From JBCBSP01 sp039819095 (GTDB lineage: Bacteria > Pseudomonadota > Alphaproteobacteria > Caulobacterales > Maricaulaceae): DNA of 64,000 bases. The notes beneath the pieces are model-generated. The model saw nothing but the letters and a program-made list of their open reading frames with translations. It was not told where the DNA came from and did no database searches. The position numbers and the translations under genes are program-made. The stretch lies in the NCBI GenBank assembly GCA_039819095.1, contig JBCBSP010000002.1, forward strand, positions 186,001-250,000, read 5' to 3'. The first letter of the stretch is position 1. Each line of letters begins with the position of its first letter. Positions 18,566-28,101 of the stretch are shown one piece after another.

Positions 18566-19851
18566 GGTTTTTGTCCACCCGCGCCAAGGCCGCGCCCGTC
18601 AGCTTCAGCGAAGCGGTTCGCCATGGCGCGGCGCCCGATGGCGGGCTCTACCTGCCCGAAACCGCGCAGCGCGCCGACCCTGAAGCCTACCGGCCCGGAC
18701 AGGCGCTGGCTCCGTTCGCCGCCAACATGCTGACGCCTTTCGTTCAAGGCGACAGGCTGGAGCCGGCGCTTGGCGCGATCTGTGAGGAGGCGTTCAGCTT
18801 CGACGTTCCCATCGTCACGCCGGACCCGAGCCGGCCCGCCCTACGCGCACTGGAGCTGTTCCACGGGCCGACCGGCGCCTTCAAGGATTTCGGAGCGCGC
18901 TTCCTGATGGCCTGCTTTGACCGGCTGGGCGACGAGGCTGAACCTCTGACCGTTCTGGCCGCCACCTCGGGCGATACCGGCGGCGCGGTCGGCTGCGCCG
19001 CGGAGGGACGCACGGCGGTGCGCGCCATGATCCTCTACCCGCAAGGCCGGGTTTCCGCGTTTCAGGAGCATCAGCTGACCTGCTGGCGCGCGCCGGTCTC
19101 GGCGGCGAAGGTGGAGGGCGATTTCGACACCTGCCAATCGCTGGTTAAAGCCGCCTTCCGGGACGACGCGATGCGCGCCGGCCATCGGCTTACCTCGGCC
19201 AACTCGATCAATATCGCCCGGCTTCTGCCCCAGGCCGCCTATCTCGCTCATGCAGCGACCGAAGTCGAAACCGAAACCGGCAAAGCGCCGGGCCTGATCA
19301 TCCCGACCGGCAATCTCGGTCACGCCTTCGCCGCGCTTTATGCACGCCGGCTGGGATATCCGATCGGACCGGTCCTGATCGCCACCAACGCCAACGCCAC
19401 CTTGAGCGAGTGGTCGAAGACCGGCCGCTATGAGCCGCGCGCCTCCATCGCCACCATCGCCAACGCCATGGATGTCGGCGCGCCGAGCAATTTTGAGCGC
19501 CTCGCTGCGCTTGAGGGCGAGCTTGGCCCGGTCGGGGTGATGCTTGCCGATGATGACGTCATCCGCAGGCGGATCAAATCGGAGCATGAGCGCTGCGGCT
19601 ATGTCTGGTGCCCGCATTCGGCCATCGCGGCGGAGGCGTTCGAGCGCCTCCCGGAGGCGCGCCGCACTGAACGCATCTGGCTGGCGGCGGCGACCGCCCA
19701 TCCCTTCAAATTCGCCGATATCGTCGAGCCTCTGATTAGCGAAACGATCACTCCAAGCGCTCCGCTTGCCGCCGTGCTGGAACGCCCCGCATCAGCCCGG
19801 ATCATGCCTGCGACTCTCAGCGCCCTTGATGCGGCGCTGAACGCGGCCTGA
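18562..19851 (+). CDS. thrC: Threonine synthase
   Basis: The 429-residue PLP enzyme converts O-phosphohomoserine to threonine. It starts MRFLSTRAKAAPVSFSEAV as in the family, with the PLP lysine in FHGPTGAFKDFGARFL (about residues 95-110), the TSGDTGGAVG phosphate-binding loop and TGNLGHAFAALYARRLG. Its ATG overlaps the thrB stop (4 bases). ilvD follows 44 bases later. Confidence 0.97.
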   Translation: MRFLSTRAKAAPVSFSEAVRHGAAPDGGLYLPETAQRADPEAYRPGQALAPFAANMLTPFVQGDRLEPALGAICEEAFSFDVPIVTPDPSRPALRALELFHGPTGAFKDFGARFLMACFDRLGDEAEPLTVLAATSGDTGGAVGCAAEGRTAVRAMILYPQGRVSAFQEHQLTCWRAPVSAAKVEGDFDTCQSLVKAAFRDDAMRAGHRLTSANSINIARLLPQAAYLAHAATEVETETGKAPGLIIPTGNLGHAFAALYARRLGYPIGPVLIATNANATLSEWSKTGRYEPRASIATIANAMDVGAPSNFERLAALEGELGPVGVMLADDDVIRRRIKSEHERCGYVWCPHSAIAAEAFERLPEARRTERIWLAAATAHPFKFADIVEPLISETITPSAPLAAVLERPASARIMPATLSALDAALNAA

Positions 19852-19895
19852 CTCTGGGTTCTCGCCTCACACCTCCTTTTTCTACGGATACCGAT

Positions 19896-21584
19896 ATGAC
19901 ACGACGCGCTTCGCCTTCCCGCACGCTGATCGAAGGCCCGGCCCGCGCCCCGGCGCGCGCCATGCTGCGGGCCGCCGGTTATGACGATGAGGCCATGGCC
20001 AAACCGATGATCGCCATCGTCAACACCTGGACAACGGTCACGCCGTGCAACATGCATCTTAAGGATCTCGCCGATCATGCTCGCCGGGGTGTGGAGGAAG
20101 CAGGCGGCGCAGCGGTCGATTTCAACACCATTGTCGTGACCGACGGCATCGCCATGGGCACCGAAGGCATGCGCGCTTCGCTGATGAGCCGCGAGGCTAT
20201 CGCCGATTCCGCCGAACTGGCCGTGCGCGGTCATTGTCTGGATGCGGTGCTGTTTCTGGTCGGCTGCGACAAGACCCTGCCGGGCGCAGCCATGGCGGCG
20301 GCCCGGCTCAACCTGCCCAGCGTCATCCTCTATGGCGGTTCGATCATGCCGGGGCGGCTCGGTGAGAAGGCCGTCACCATCCAGGACGTGTTCGAAGCGG
20401 TGGGCGCGTGCGCGGCGGGCAAGATCAGCGAGGATGAGCTGGGCGAGGTGGAACGCGCGGCCTGTCCAGGCGCCGGGGCGTGCGGCGGTCAGTTCACCGC
20501 CAACACGATGGCGCTGGCCCTGACCGCGCTCGGGCTGTCACCCATGGGGTTGAACGACATTCCCGCCGTCCACCCCGACAAGCCGGGCGTTGCTGAAGCC
20601 GCCGGACGGCTGATCGTTGAAGCGTTCAACGCCGGACGAAACGCCCGCGATCTCATCACCCCGGCCTCTCTGAGGAATGCGGCCACCGCCGTAAGCGCCA
20701 CGGCCGGTTCGACCAATGCAGTGTTGCATCTTCTGGCCATCGCACGCGAGGCGGGGCTCGACCCCGAGGCGTTCGATCTTGATGTATTCGACGCGGTGTC
20801 GCGTACGACACCGGTGATCGCGGACCTGAAACCGGGGGGACGCTACATGGCGCCGGACATGACCGCAGCCGGCGGATCGAAACTGCTCGTTCAACGCCTG
20901 CAGGCGGCCGGTTTGCTGGAGGACACCCCCACCATTACCGGTCAGAGTCTGTTCGCGGCCGCGGCGGACGGTGAGGAGGCCGCTGGTCAGGACGTGATCC
21001 GGTCAGCCGACGACCCGGTCAAGGCGCGTGGCGGGTTCGGCGTCCTGTATGGCGATCTCGCGCCGGAGGGTTGCGTGGCCAAGCTCGCCGGACATGACCG
21101 GCTCGCCTTTGCAGGACCCGCCAAGGTGTTCGACCGCGAAGAAGACTGCTTTGAGGCGGTCAATGCCGGCCGGATCGAGAAGGGCGATATCGTCATCATC
21201 CGCTATGAAGGCCCGGCGGGCGGTCCCGGAATGCGCGAAATGCTGGCGGTGACCGCCGCCATACAAGGCGCCGGGCTCGGCGATGATGTGGCGTTGATCA
21301 CTGACGGGCGGTTTTCCGGCGCGACCTACGGATTCATGGTTGGCCATGTCGCGCCGGAAGCGGCGCGCGGCGGTCCCATCGCACTGGTGCGTGACGGCGA
21401 CCGGGTGAGCATCGACGTTGAAGCGCGCCGGATTGATGTCGACGCCGACCTGGAGGCGCGCCGGGCCGACTGGTCCGCACCCAAACCGCGCTACCCGTCC
21501 GGCGCCTTCGCCAAATACGCTGCGCTCGTCGGATCGGCCTCGCAAGGCGGGGTAACGAGCTTTCCCTTTGAGAAGGACGGCTAG
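19896..21584 (+). CDS. ilvD: Dihydroxy-acid dehydratase
   Basis: IlvD dehydrates dihydroxy acids to the 2-keto acids of valine and isoleucine using an Fe-S cluster. The 562-residue protein has the three expected cysteine motifs: TPCNMHL (about residue 50), GCDKTLPGA (about 122) and CPGAGACGGQFTANTM (about 190-205). It is the only branched-chain step placed on the plus-strand side, at the end of the threonine operon, so it would share the Met/Ile/Thr-leader control. Its stop overlaps the convergent methyltransferase by 4 bases. Confidence 0.97.
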   Translation: MTRRASPSRTLIEGPARAPARAMLRAAGYDDEAMAKPMIAIVNTWTTVTPCNMHLKDLADHARRGVEEAGGAAVDFNTIVVTDGIAMGTEGMRASLMSREAIADSAELAVRGHCLDAVLFLVGCDKTLPGAAMAAARLNLPSVILYGGSIMPGRLGEKAVTIQDVFEAVGACAAGKISEDELGEVERAACPGAGACGGQFTANTMALALTALGLSPMGLNDIPAVHPDKPGVAEAAGRLIVEAFNAGRNARDLITPASLRNAATAVSATAGSTNAVLHLLAIAREAGLDPEAFDLDVFDAVSRTTPVIADLKPGGRYMAPDMTAAGGSKLLVQRLQAAGLLEDTPTITGQSLFAAAADGEEAAGQDVIRSADDPVKARGGFGVLYGDLAPEGCVAKLAGHDRLAFAGPAKVFDREEDCFEAVNAGRIEKGDIVIIRYEGPAGGPGMREMLAVTAAIQGAGLGDDVALITDGRFSGATYGFMVGHVAPEAARGGPIALVRDGDRVSIDVEARRIDVDADLEARRADWSAPKPRYPSGAFAKYAALVGSASQGGVTSFPFEKDG

Positions 21585-22396
21585 AGGCGAACCGCGCTGA
21601 CGCCGACCAGCGCCTGATCGCGGAAGCGGAAGCCGGGTCGGCGCATGGCGTCGGCGACGATCTGAGCTGGTCCGGTGACGCCGAGCTGAGCGGCGATGGC
21701 GAGATTGTTTTCAGCCAGGAAGACCGCCCAGTCCGATCCGCCTTCAAGGACGCGATCAAAACGGCGCGTCTTGACTGCGTCAAGACCGAGACCAGCCAGC
21801 ACGTCGGGCAGTTTCACCCCGAAGACCGGGTCCACCAGACCGGAGGCGGCCAACGCATCGGTCACGACCTCGACCGCCCGATCGAATGAAGCGCCGGTCT
21901 CGCCCTGGCCCGGCTCGGCGCGCGTCACGCTGCAATCCAGCGCGATCACGGCGAGCCGGCCGCCAGGCTTCAGCCAGGCTGCGAATTGAGCGAGCGCCGC
22001 TTCGGGAGCGTCGAGATGCTCAAACAACAAGCGCGCATAGGCGAGATCGAAGCGTCCCGGTTCGGTCGGCTCAGCGGCGACATCGCCTTGCCGGTGCCGG
22101 ATGGGGTCAACGGGCGCAGCCGTGTGGCGCAACTCCAGATCAAGACCCAGCACCTCCCCGCCTTCGCCCACTTCAGCAGCGAGCCAGTCCAGCATGGAGC
22201 CTGCGCCGGGTCCGGCCTCAATCACGCGATGGCCCGGCTGAACGCTCACGACATCGCTTAGCCAGTCTTGCGTCCACGGATCATACTCAGCCGCGAGCCG
22301 CTCAAGACGGGCGCGCTCATGATCCACTTCGCGGCCGGTCGCAAAATAGGTTTGCGACAGATCCGGACCGGGCCCAGCCTGCTCGTATTTCGACAT
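21581..22396 (-). CDS. Class I SAM-dependent methyltransferase
   Basis: A 271-residue Rossmann-fold methyltransferase. After MSKYEQAG it shows SAM motif I VIEAGPGAGSMLDWLA (about residues 58-73), the acidic LGLDLE strand, a motif around FDLAYARLLFEHLDAPE and LKPGGRLAVIALD. It resembles methyltransferase type 11/25 proteins acting on small molecules; the substrate is not evident. The start at 22396 is preferred to an upstream extension to 22699 that overlaps the next gene out of frame. It lies 13 bases after the phosphotransferase-kinase fusion gene. Confidence 0.85.
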   Translation of the reverse strand: MSKYEQAGPGPDLSQTYFATGREVDHERARLERLAAEYDPWTQDWLSDVVSVQPGHRVIEAGPGAGSMLDWLAAEVGEGGEVLGLDLELRHTAAPVDPIRHRQGDVAAEPTEPGRFDLAYARLLFEHLDAPEAALAQFAAWLKPGGRLAVIALDCSVTRAEPGQGETGASFDRAVEVVTDALAASGLVDPVFGVKLPDVLAGLGLDAVKTRRFDRVLEGGSDWAVFLAENNLAIAAQLGVTGPAQIVADAMRRPGFRFRDQALVGVSAVRL

Positions 22397-22409
22397 CGAT
22401 GCGGCTCCG

Positions 22410-23975
22410 TTAAAACGAGAGAGTAGATTGGATGGCCGCCAGCGCGCGCTCCAGAACGGCGAAAGGAGCGCCGGAAGCGTCAATGCGAGACCATCCGTCG
22501 AGCGGGCCGACATCATACCGGAACTGGCGCTCCAGCACCTCAACCGTGGCATCGGATGCATCGCCGGTGCGCGCCGCGACACGGCCTCGCAGATGATCGG
22601 CCGGCGCTTCCAGCCAGAGCCCGTCGAACCGTGCGCCGTTGCGCTCAGCCAAAACCCTGAGCTCAGCGCGTTCGTCCGCACGGGCGTTGACCGCGTCAAT
22701 GATCACGCTCGCCCCGGACGCCAGTGCGATCCGTGCACGCTCGATAAGGCGCGCATGCGTGCGCGCATTGATCTCGGCGCTGTACGCCGGCTCGCTCAGG
22801 CGTTCGTGCTCTTCATGGCCCAGCATGGCCTTTCGCTCGACATCGGAGCGCAGGATGACCGACCCCAGCCCGCCATTGATCGCCGAAACCAGTCCGCGCG
22901 CGAGCGTGGACTTTCCCGTTCCGGACAGCCCCCCCAGCGCGATGAGGCGCGGCGGCGGGCGCTGCAGAAGCTCACCGGCCAGCGCAATGCATACGGTTGC
23001 GGTGCTGACGGCGCTGTCTTTCGCCGCACCCGGTCCACACTCCATCGCCCGGTCCGAGGAGACTTTGGCGCGAACCATGGCGCGCAGCGCGCAGAGCGCC
23101 GGCAGGACCGCCAGCATGTCGAGCTCCTCTGACGGGCAGCGGGCGAGATAGGCGTTCAGCACCGCATTGGCGAAACCGCGCTGGCCCAGTCGCACCGCAT
23201 CGCTAAGCAGAAAGGCGAGATCATAGGCGATGTCGGTCGTGGCGAAGGCCTCATCAAACTCCAGCGCGTCGAACAGGACCGGCTCGCCATCGATCAGGAC
23301 GATATTGTCCAGATGCAGATCACCGTGACAGCGCCGCACCAGGCCGCGATGCGCGCGCGCATCGAGAATCTCCCGGCAGTCCGTCAGCGCTTCATGAATG
23401 CCTGCGCAAATCCGGGCCCAGCCGGTTTCTGCAAACACGTCCGACGACGCGGTGAAGGTCTTCACATCACCGTCGAGCACGGCGAGCAGATGATCGAATG
23501 AGGCCGCCGCGCGCGCTGGCGCCGCTTTTTCATGGCTTGCCCTCACGGCGCGAGCGAGCGGTATGGCGAGCTTCAGCTCCAGCTGATCGGATCGGGCCAG
23601 CTCGCTGAACAGAGCGCCGGCGGGAAAGCGGCGCATGCGCACGAGCGGCTCAATCCGTTCGCCTGTTCCGTCAATCGCCAGAGCGCCGCCGGCCGCGCGC
23701 GTGACCCAGGACAGGCCCTGATAGATGTGCGGCGCATAGGACCGGTTCAGCTCCAGCTCACGCTGGCATACCGCTTCGCGACTCTGAAGCGTAGAGAAGT
23801 CCATATAGTCAAAGCGCACCGGCTTTTTCGCCTTATAGGCCGTCTCTCCCGCCAGAAAGACCACCGCGCCATGGGTTTCCAGAACCGCGACTCGTTCGCC
23901 CGACGGCAAGCCATGGGTGGACGGCGCGCTTAAGAACGCATGGATATCGGCATCAAGCTCGAACACGGCTTTCAA
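22410..23975 (-). CDS. Aminoglycoside-phosphotransferase-like domain fused to P-loop kinase
   Basis: This 521-residue protein has two parts. Residues about 30-330 resemble the APH/choline-kinase fold, with the catalytic loop CHGDLHLDNIVLIDGEPVLFD (Brenner HGDxHxxN motif) and the DALEFDE metal-binding segment. Residues about 340-520 form a P-loop kinase with Walker A LGGLSGTGKSTLA and an RSDVERK segment, like gluconate/shikimate-type AAA ATPases. Such fusions are widespread and annotated as bifunctional phosphotransferase/ATP-binding proteins, but the substrate is unknown. It is likely in one unit with the downstream methyltransferase. Confidence 0.85.
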   Translation of the reverse strand: MKAVFELDADIHAFLSAPSTHGLPSGERVAVLETHGAVVFLAGETAYKAKKPVRFDYMDFSTLQSREAVCQRELELNRSYAPHIYQGLSWVTRAAGGALAIDGTGERIEPLVRMRRFPAGALFSELARSDQLELKLAIPLARAVRASHEKAAPARAAASFDHLLAVLDGDVKTFTASSDVFAETGWARICAGIHEALTDCREILDARAHRGLVRRCHGDLHLDNIVLIDGEPVLFDALEFDEAFATTDIAYDLAFLLSDAVRLGQRGFANAVLNAYLARCPSEELDMLAVLPALCALRAMVRAKVSSDRAMECGPGAAKDSAVSTATVCIALAGELLQRPPPRLIALGGLSGTGKSTLARGLVSAINGGLGSVILRSDVERKAMLGHEEHERLSEPAYSAEINARTHARLIERARIALASGASVIIDAVNARADERAELRVLAERNGARFDGLWLEAPADHLRGRVAARTGDASDATVEVLERQFRYDVGPLDGWSRIDASGAPFAVLERALAAIQSTLSF

Positions 23976-24021
23976 GGCTTACCGCGCCCAGCCCGGCGAC
24001 GGACCGTGCGTTATCGCCGCG

Positions 24022-25920
24022 CTACTCCGCTGCGAGCGCGGCCGGCTCCGGTGCGCGGTGATCGCGATGACGCAGCGCGCGGGCGAAGCGGGTCTTGCCG
24101 GCGTCGGCGGCGAATTCGCCCGCGTCGAACGCGACATGACCCCCGACAATAACCTGGGAAACCACCCCGTCTGAGCGGTTCACCAATTGCTCGTGATTAT
24201 ACGCCTCGCGATGGATAAAGCGCATATTGGCTTCGCTGTCATAGGCGGCCAGCGCGTCAGGGTCGATGACCGCGATATCGGCGATATCGCCAACCTCCAT
24301 GCGGCCCGCCTCGATGCCCAGGAAGTCCGCCGGCTCGCGCGTGATGCGGCGCACCTGGCTGGCGACGCGGGCCATGCCTTCGGCCTGGGCGAACTTCAAG
24401 CAGCGCAGATTGCCGTCATAGAAGGCCATATTGGTGATGTGCGCCCCGGAATCGTTGAAGCCGGGCAGGATTTGCGGATGGTTGAGGAGCGCTGCAATCC
24501 TGCTCTCATCGCGATTGGCCGACACCGTCCACCAGCGCAGATCCGTGTCATAGGTCTCAAACAGGTGCAGCATGAAGCCCGGCTCGCTCGCGGCCTCGTC
24601 GGGCATGACTTCAAAAGCGGCGCGCTCTTCATCATCACGCGCAAGCGCGGGGTCGGCGCGCCACGCGCAGAACCGGTCGAACACCGTCTGGAAGGTCTCG
24701 TCCACCCAGGCGCCTGGACAGCCGGAATAAAAGACCATCTCAGCGAAATCTCGATCGAAGGCGAGCGTTTCCATGCGCAGCCTGCGTTTCAGGCGCGCCA
24801 GGCCGAAGCCGGTCTTGCCGGTCATCCACATCTTTGCAAAGCGCTCGCGGAAGGCTGGATCGGCCAGAATGCGCTGACGGCCTTCGCGATCTTCAAGGTC
24901 AAGCTCGTTCAGCTCGCGCAGCTCCGGAATCTCTTCAGCCAGTGGATTGACCGGCCCATCCCAGAACAGCTTGAAGCGTGCGGCCAGCGCCTGAAAACGG
25001 AACCGCCCGTCCACAGCCGGCGAGTTGAAGATCGCCGTCAGCAGCCTGGCCAGACGAATGAGGCTGCCGTTCGACGCCACGTCCATCGCAGCCACGGCGG
25101 TAACCTTCAGCGGCGCGCCGTAAAGCCGTCCGCTGGTCAGAAGGAAATTGCGGAAGACCGCCAGCGGATTGTCCTTCGGCGGAGTGGCCTGCCAGATCCG
25201 GTCATGCTTGCGCAGCACGTCGGTGAGGCGTTTCAACTCCCTGAACGAACCGAACTGGCTGGGAATCTTGGTGCGCCGATGCGGGTCTTCGGCCAGGAAG
25301 TGGAAGGGCAGTGCGTCGGTGGAGAAGCCGAGATAACCCTCCTCCATCGCCTGTTCGAGCAGCGCGGTCATCCGCTCAAGATCAGCCTCGTCCGGATCGC
25401 GCTCGACACTGCCTTTCAGCCCCATCACCTCAGCACGCAGCATCGAATGGGGCACCATGGGCGCGACATTGATCGAGAGCGGCAGCGTATCGAGATGGTC
25501 GTAATACTCCGCCGAAGTCGACCAGCTCGCCTTGTCGGCCACCTTTCGCAGCACGTGTTTGGGCATGTTCTCCACACGCGCAAAGCAATCCACGATCGGG
25601 TCTTCGCCATTGCGGCGCTGATTGCCGTAGACCACGCCGAGCGAGCAGTTCGACATCAGCACCGTCGTAGTGCCGTGGCGCAGCGCTTCGGGCAGGACCG
25701 GATCAAGCTCCACCTCCAGATCGAAATGCGTGTGGATGTCCAGAAGGCCGGGCATGACCCAGCGCCCTTCAGCCTCGACCACGCGATCGGCGTCCTCGCC
25801 CAGATCAACGCCGCGCGCGGCGATGCGCCCGTCGCTGATCGCGACGTCTTCAATGCGCGGCTCGCCCCCGCTGCCATCGATCACCAGACCGCCGCGAATA
25901 ATCAGATCATAGGCCGCCAT
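24022..25920 (-). CDS. Amidohydrolase of the N-acyl-D-amino-acid deacylase type
   Basis: The 632-residue protein is an amidohydrolase-superfamily enzyme (urease-like TIM barrel). It begins AYDLIIRGGLVIDGSG, has the metal-binding PGLLDIHTHFD (HxH, about residue 60), a cysteine in LMSNCSLGV, and NDSGAHITNMAFYDG with the catalytic Asp/His near the C-terminus, followed by the REPADFLGI...GDIADIAVIDPDAL ending. These fit D-aminoacylase-type enzymes, which hydrolyse N-acyl amino acids. The chemistry for this member is unproven. It is last in the four-gene operon starting at 29600, 42 bases after the MEST-like hydrolase. Confidence 0.85.
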   Translation of the reverse strand: MAAYDLIIRGGLVIDGSGGEPRIEDVAISDGRIAARGVDLGEDADRVVEAEGRWVMPGLLDIHTHFDLEVELDPVLPEALRHGTTTVLMSNCSLGVVYGNQRRNGEDPIVDCFARVENMPKHVLRKVADKASWSTSAEYYDHLDTLPLSINVAPMVPHSMLRAEVMGLKGSVERDPDEADLERMTALLEQAMEEGYLGFSTDALPFHFLAEDPHRRTKIPSQFGSFRELKRLTDVLRKHDRIWQATPPKDNPLAVFRNFLLTSGRLYGAPLKVTAVAAMDVASNGSLIRLARLLTAIFNSPAVDGRFRFQALAARFKLFWDGPVNPLAEEIPELRELNELDLEDREGRQRILADPAFRERFAKMWMTGKTGFGLARLKRRLRMETLAFDRDFAEMVFYSGCPGAWVDETFQTVFDRFCAWRADPALARDDEERAAFEVMPDEAASEPGFMLHLFETYDTDLRWWTVSANRDESRIAALLNHPQILPGFNDSGAHITNMAFYDGNLRCLKFAQAEGMARVASQVRRITREPADFLGIEAGRMEVGDIADIAVIDPDALAAYDSEANMRFIHREAYNHEQLVNRSDGVVSQVIVGGHVAFDAGEFAADAGKTRFARALRHRDHRAPEPAALAAE

Positions 25921-25962
25921 GGCCGCCCTCCCGTCGTTACGCCCATCTCAGTGCAGGCGTGT

Positions 25963-26856
25963 TCAGCCTCTAGCGGAATGGAAGTTGAAGAAGGCGTCAA
26001 GCACGCCTTGGGGGGCTTCCCATTGCGGGTAATGGCCCACCGCTTCAAGAAGAACGGTATCCGGCTCCGGAACCAGCTCGCGGTACCGGTCCACCATGTG
26101 CCGCCCGCTGACCGGGTCGTCTGCGCCGTCAATCACCCGCAGCGGGATCGTCGCCTGTTGCAGCGCGCCGACCCAGCGCTCGCGTTTGGCGCGGCGCTCC
26201 GCGATATAGCGGATCAGACGATGGCCGATCGGCTTTAAGCCCCCATTGGCCGAGACCAGCTCCCAGAACACGTCGAGCTCTTCCGCACTCGGCCGGGTCG
26301 CTTCAGCGAAGACCAGGCTGAAGCCGGCGTCGAAACGTTTCCGGCTCATCAGTGAAGACACCAACCCGCCGAGCGGGGAATGCAGAAGACGCTGGGTGAA
26401 AGTCGCGCGATGAGTTTCAGGAAACAGCCCGCCATTGAGAAACACGACCGAGAGCAGCTGCGCCGCCGCATGGCCGGTATTGAAACGGGCGAGCAATTCC
26501 TGCGCGACCGTGTCGCCATAGTCGTGCGCCAGGACGTGGCAGCGCTGCACGCCGCACTCGGCCAGCAGAGCTTCGCACAGGTCGGCCTGATCCATGATGG
26601 AATAGGGATAGCCGCGCGGCTTGGCGCTGTCGCCGAACCCGATCATGTCCGGCGCGATGAGGTGGAAGCGTTCGGCCAGCTCAGCCCAGATGCGCACCCA
26701 GTCGAAGGCTGCGGTGGGAAAGCCATGGATCAAAAGCAGGACCGGCTTGTCCGAAGGCTCGGTCCCATACCAGACGATCTCGTGGCCGTTATGGGCGAAG
26801 CGGCGCGCACCAGCGCGCCACTGCGCCAGCTCGGCGGCAAGGCTGGGTTCGGACAA
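25963..26856 (-). CDS. Alpha/beta hydrolase resembling vertebrate MEST/PEG1
   Basis: A 297-residue alpha/beta-hydrolase with oxyanion-side LLIHGFPTAAFDW (about residue 42) and nucleophile elbow LAHDYGDTVAQELL (Asp nucleophile, about residue 112), plus a late HYPQWEAP histidine. Aspartate at the elbow is typical of epoxide hydrolases and haloalkane dehalogenases. The blocks HDYGDxVAQELL, NGGLFPETHR and RERWVGAL strongly recall the MEST protein as I remember it. The start is TTG at 26856 with AAGGGG 7 bases upstream. It lies 12 bases after the thiolase gene. Substrate unknown. Confidence 0.84.
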   Translation of the reverse strand: MSEPSLAAELAQWRAGARRFAHNGHEIVWYGTEPSDKPVLLLIHGFPTAAFDWVRIWAELAERFHLIAPDMIGFGDSAKPRGYPYSIMDQADLCEALLAECGVQRCHVLAHDYGDTVAQELLARFNTGHAAAQLLSVVFLNGGLFPETHRATFTQRLLHSPLGGLVSSLMSRKRFDAGFSLVFAEATRPSAEELDVFWELVSANGGLKPIGHRLIRYIAERRAKRERWVGALQQATIPLRVIDGADDPVSGRHMVDRYRELVPEPDTVLLEAVGHYPQWEAPQGVLDAFFNFHSARG

Positions 26857-26868
26857 ATCTGATCCCCT

Positions 26869-28101
26869 TCAGGTCCCGATCACAAAGCAAGCGCTGGCGG
26901 TCGTCGATCCGCCCACATTGTAGGTCGCCACGGTCCGGGCGCCAGCCACCTGCATGTCGCCGGCCCGACCGGACGTCTGGCGCGCCGCGTCGAGCGCCAT
27001 GCGCACGCCCGTTGCGCCGACCGGATGGCCGAGCCCGATCAGACCGCCGGACGGGTTTACCGGAAGCGCGCCGTCGAACGCGATCACGCCGTCTTCGATC
27101 GCCTTCCAGGCTTCGCCGGGCGCTGTCAGACCGAAATGCTCGATCGCCATGTATTCGGTGATGGAGAAACAATCGTGCAGCTCAATCGCGTCAAGCTGCT
27201 CCGGCCCGCTAATCCCGGCGCGCCCATAGGCGTCATGAATCGCCTTACGCACCCAGGGAAAGACCGGACCGTCCTTGTCGCGGCTCGCCTCCAGCTTGGC
27301 GTCCAGCAGGAGCGGCGCGGTCGTGTGGCCCCATCCCTTGATGCGCGGGATATCCTCGAGCATGACGCCGGTCCGCGCAGCGTGAGCGCGCGCCGCCTGC
27401 TCGCTCGCCAGCACGATGGCCGCCGCGCCGTCGGTGACCTGGCCGCAATCGCTCTTGCGCATCCAGCCCTCAATGACGGGGTTGGCCTCGTCGTCTCTGG
27501 AGAAGCTTTCATCGGTGAACGTCCAGTTCCGAGTCTGGGCGTTCGGATTGCGCCTGGCGTTAGCGAAATTGATCTTCGAGATTTCCGCCAGATGGGCGTA
27601 ATCGAGGCCAAAGCGGGCGTCGTATTCCTCCGCCAGCTGAGAAAACAGCGCCGGCCACAAAAAGCGCGCGCCTTCGCCCTCACGTCCCGCCCAGGCCGCC
27701 GAACCGAGATGTTCCGCCGCGCGCTGGCCGGGTATGTTGCGCATCAGCTCCACGCCGAGCACCAGCGCGGTGTCATAACGCCCCGCCTCGATCTCCGCGC
27801 TCGCCGCCAGGATCGCCATGGAGCCCGACGCGCAGGCGGCCTCATGCCGGCTCGTCGGCAGACCTTCGAAGGCGGGGTCGATATGGGTCGCCATCCCGCC
27901 TAAAAGGCCCTGCCCGCAGAACAGCTCAGCGGCGAAATTGCCGACATGAATGGTCTCGATCCGGCTTGCATCGACACGCGCATCGGCGAGCGCATCACGG
28001 GTCGCATCGGCCATCAGGTCGAAGATCGAGCCGTTCTCGCGCACCGCGTTGCGCGCAAAATCGCTCTGGGCGCCGCCGAGGATGAAGACCGGAGCGCTCA
28101 C
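26869..28101 (-). CDS. Thiolase-family protein (SCP2/acetyl-CoA acetyltransferase-like)
   Basis: The 410-residue protein has a thiolase fold: N-terminal VFILGGAQSDFARN, the acyl-accepting cysteine region HEAACASGSMA (about residues 84-94), a central SDCGQVTDGAAAIVLAS, DAIELHDCFSITEY and the GLIGLGHPVGATGVRM loop. The HDCF motif and overall pattern fit the SCP2-like/nonspecific lipid-transfer thiolase group, which cleaves or forms 3-ketoacyl-CoA. It overlaps the upstream carotenoid oxygenase gene by 4 bases, so it likely processes a CoA thioester in the same pathway. Confidence 0.88.
   Translation of the reverse strand: MSAPVFILGGAQSDFARNAVRENGSIFDLMADATRDALADARVDASRIETIHVGNFAAELFCGQGLLGGMATHIDPAFEGLPTSRHEAACASGSMAILAASAEIEAGRYDTALVLGVELMRNIPGQRAAEHLGSAAWAGREGEGARFLWPALFSQLAEEYDARFGLDYAHLAEISKINFANARRNPNAQTRNWTFTDESFSRDDEANPVIEGWMRKSDCGQVTDGAAAIVLASEQAARAHAARTGVMLEDIPRIKGWGHTTAPLLLDAKLEASRDKDGPVFPWVRKAIHDAYGRAGISGPEQLDAIELHDCFSITEYMAIEHFGLTAPGEAWKAIEDGVIAFDGALPVNPSGGLIGLGHPVGATGVRMALDAARQTSGRAGDMQVAGARTVATYNVGGSTTASACFVIGT

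Noticed and set aside
24187..26238. Long open frame (683 codons) on the plus strand across the amidohydrolase gene
   Set aside because: It is antisense to a clear amidohydrolase with intact motifs; its translation is Arg/Gln/His-rich without recognisable domains, as expected for a GC-rich shadow frame.
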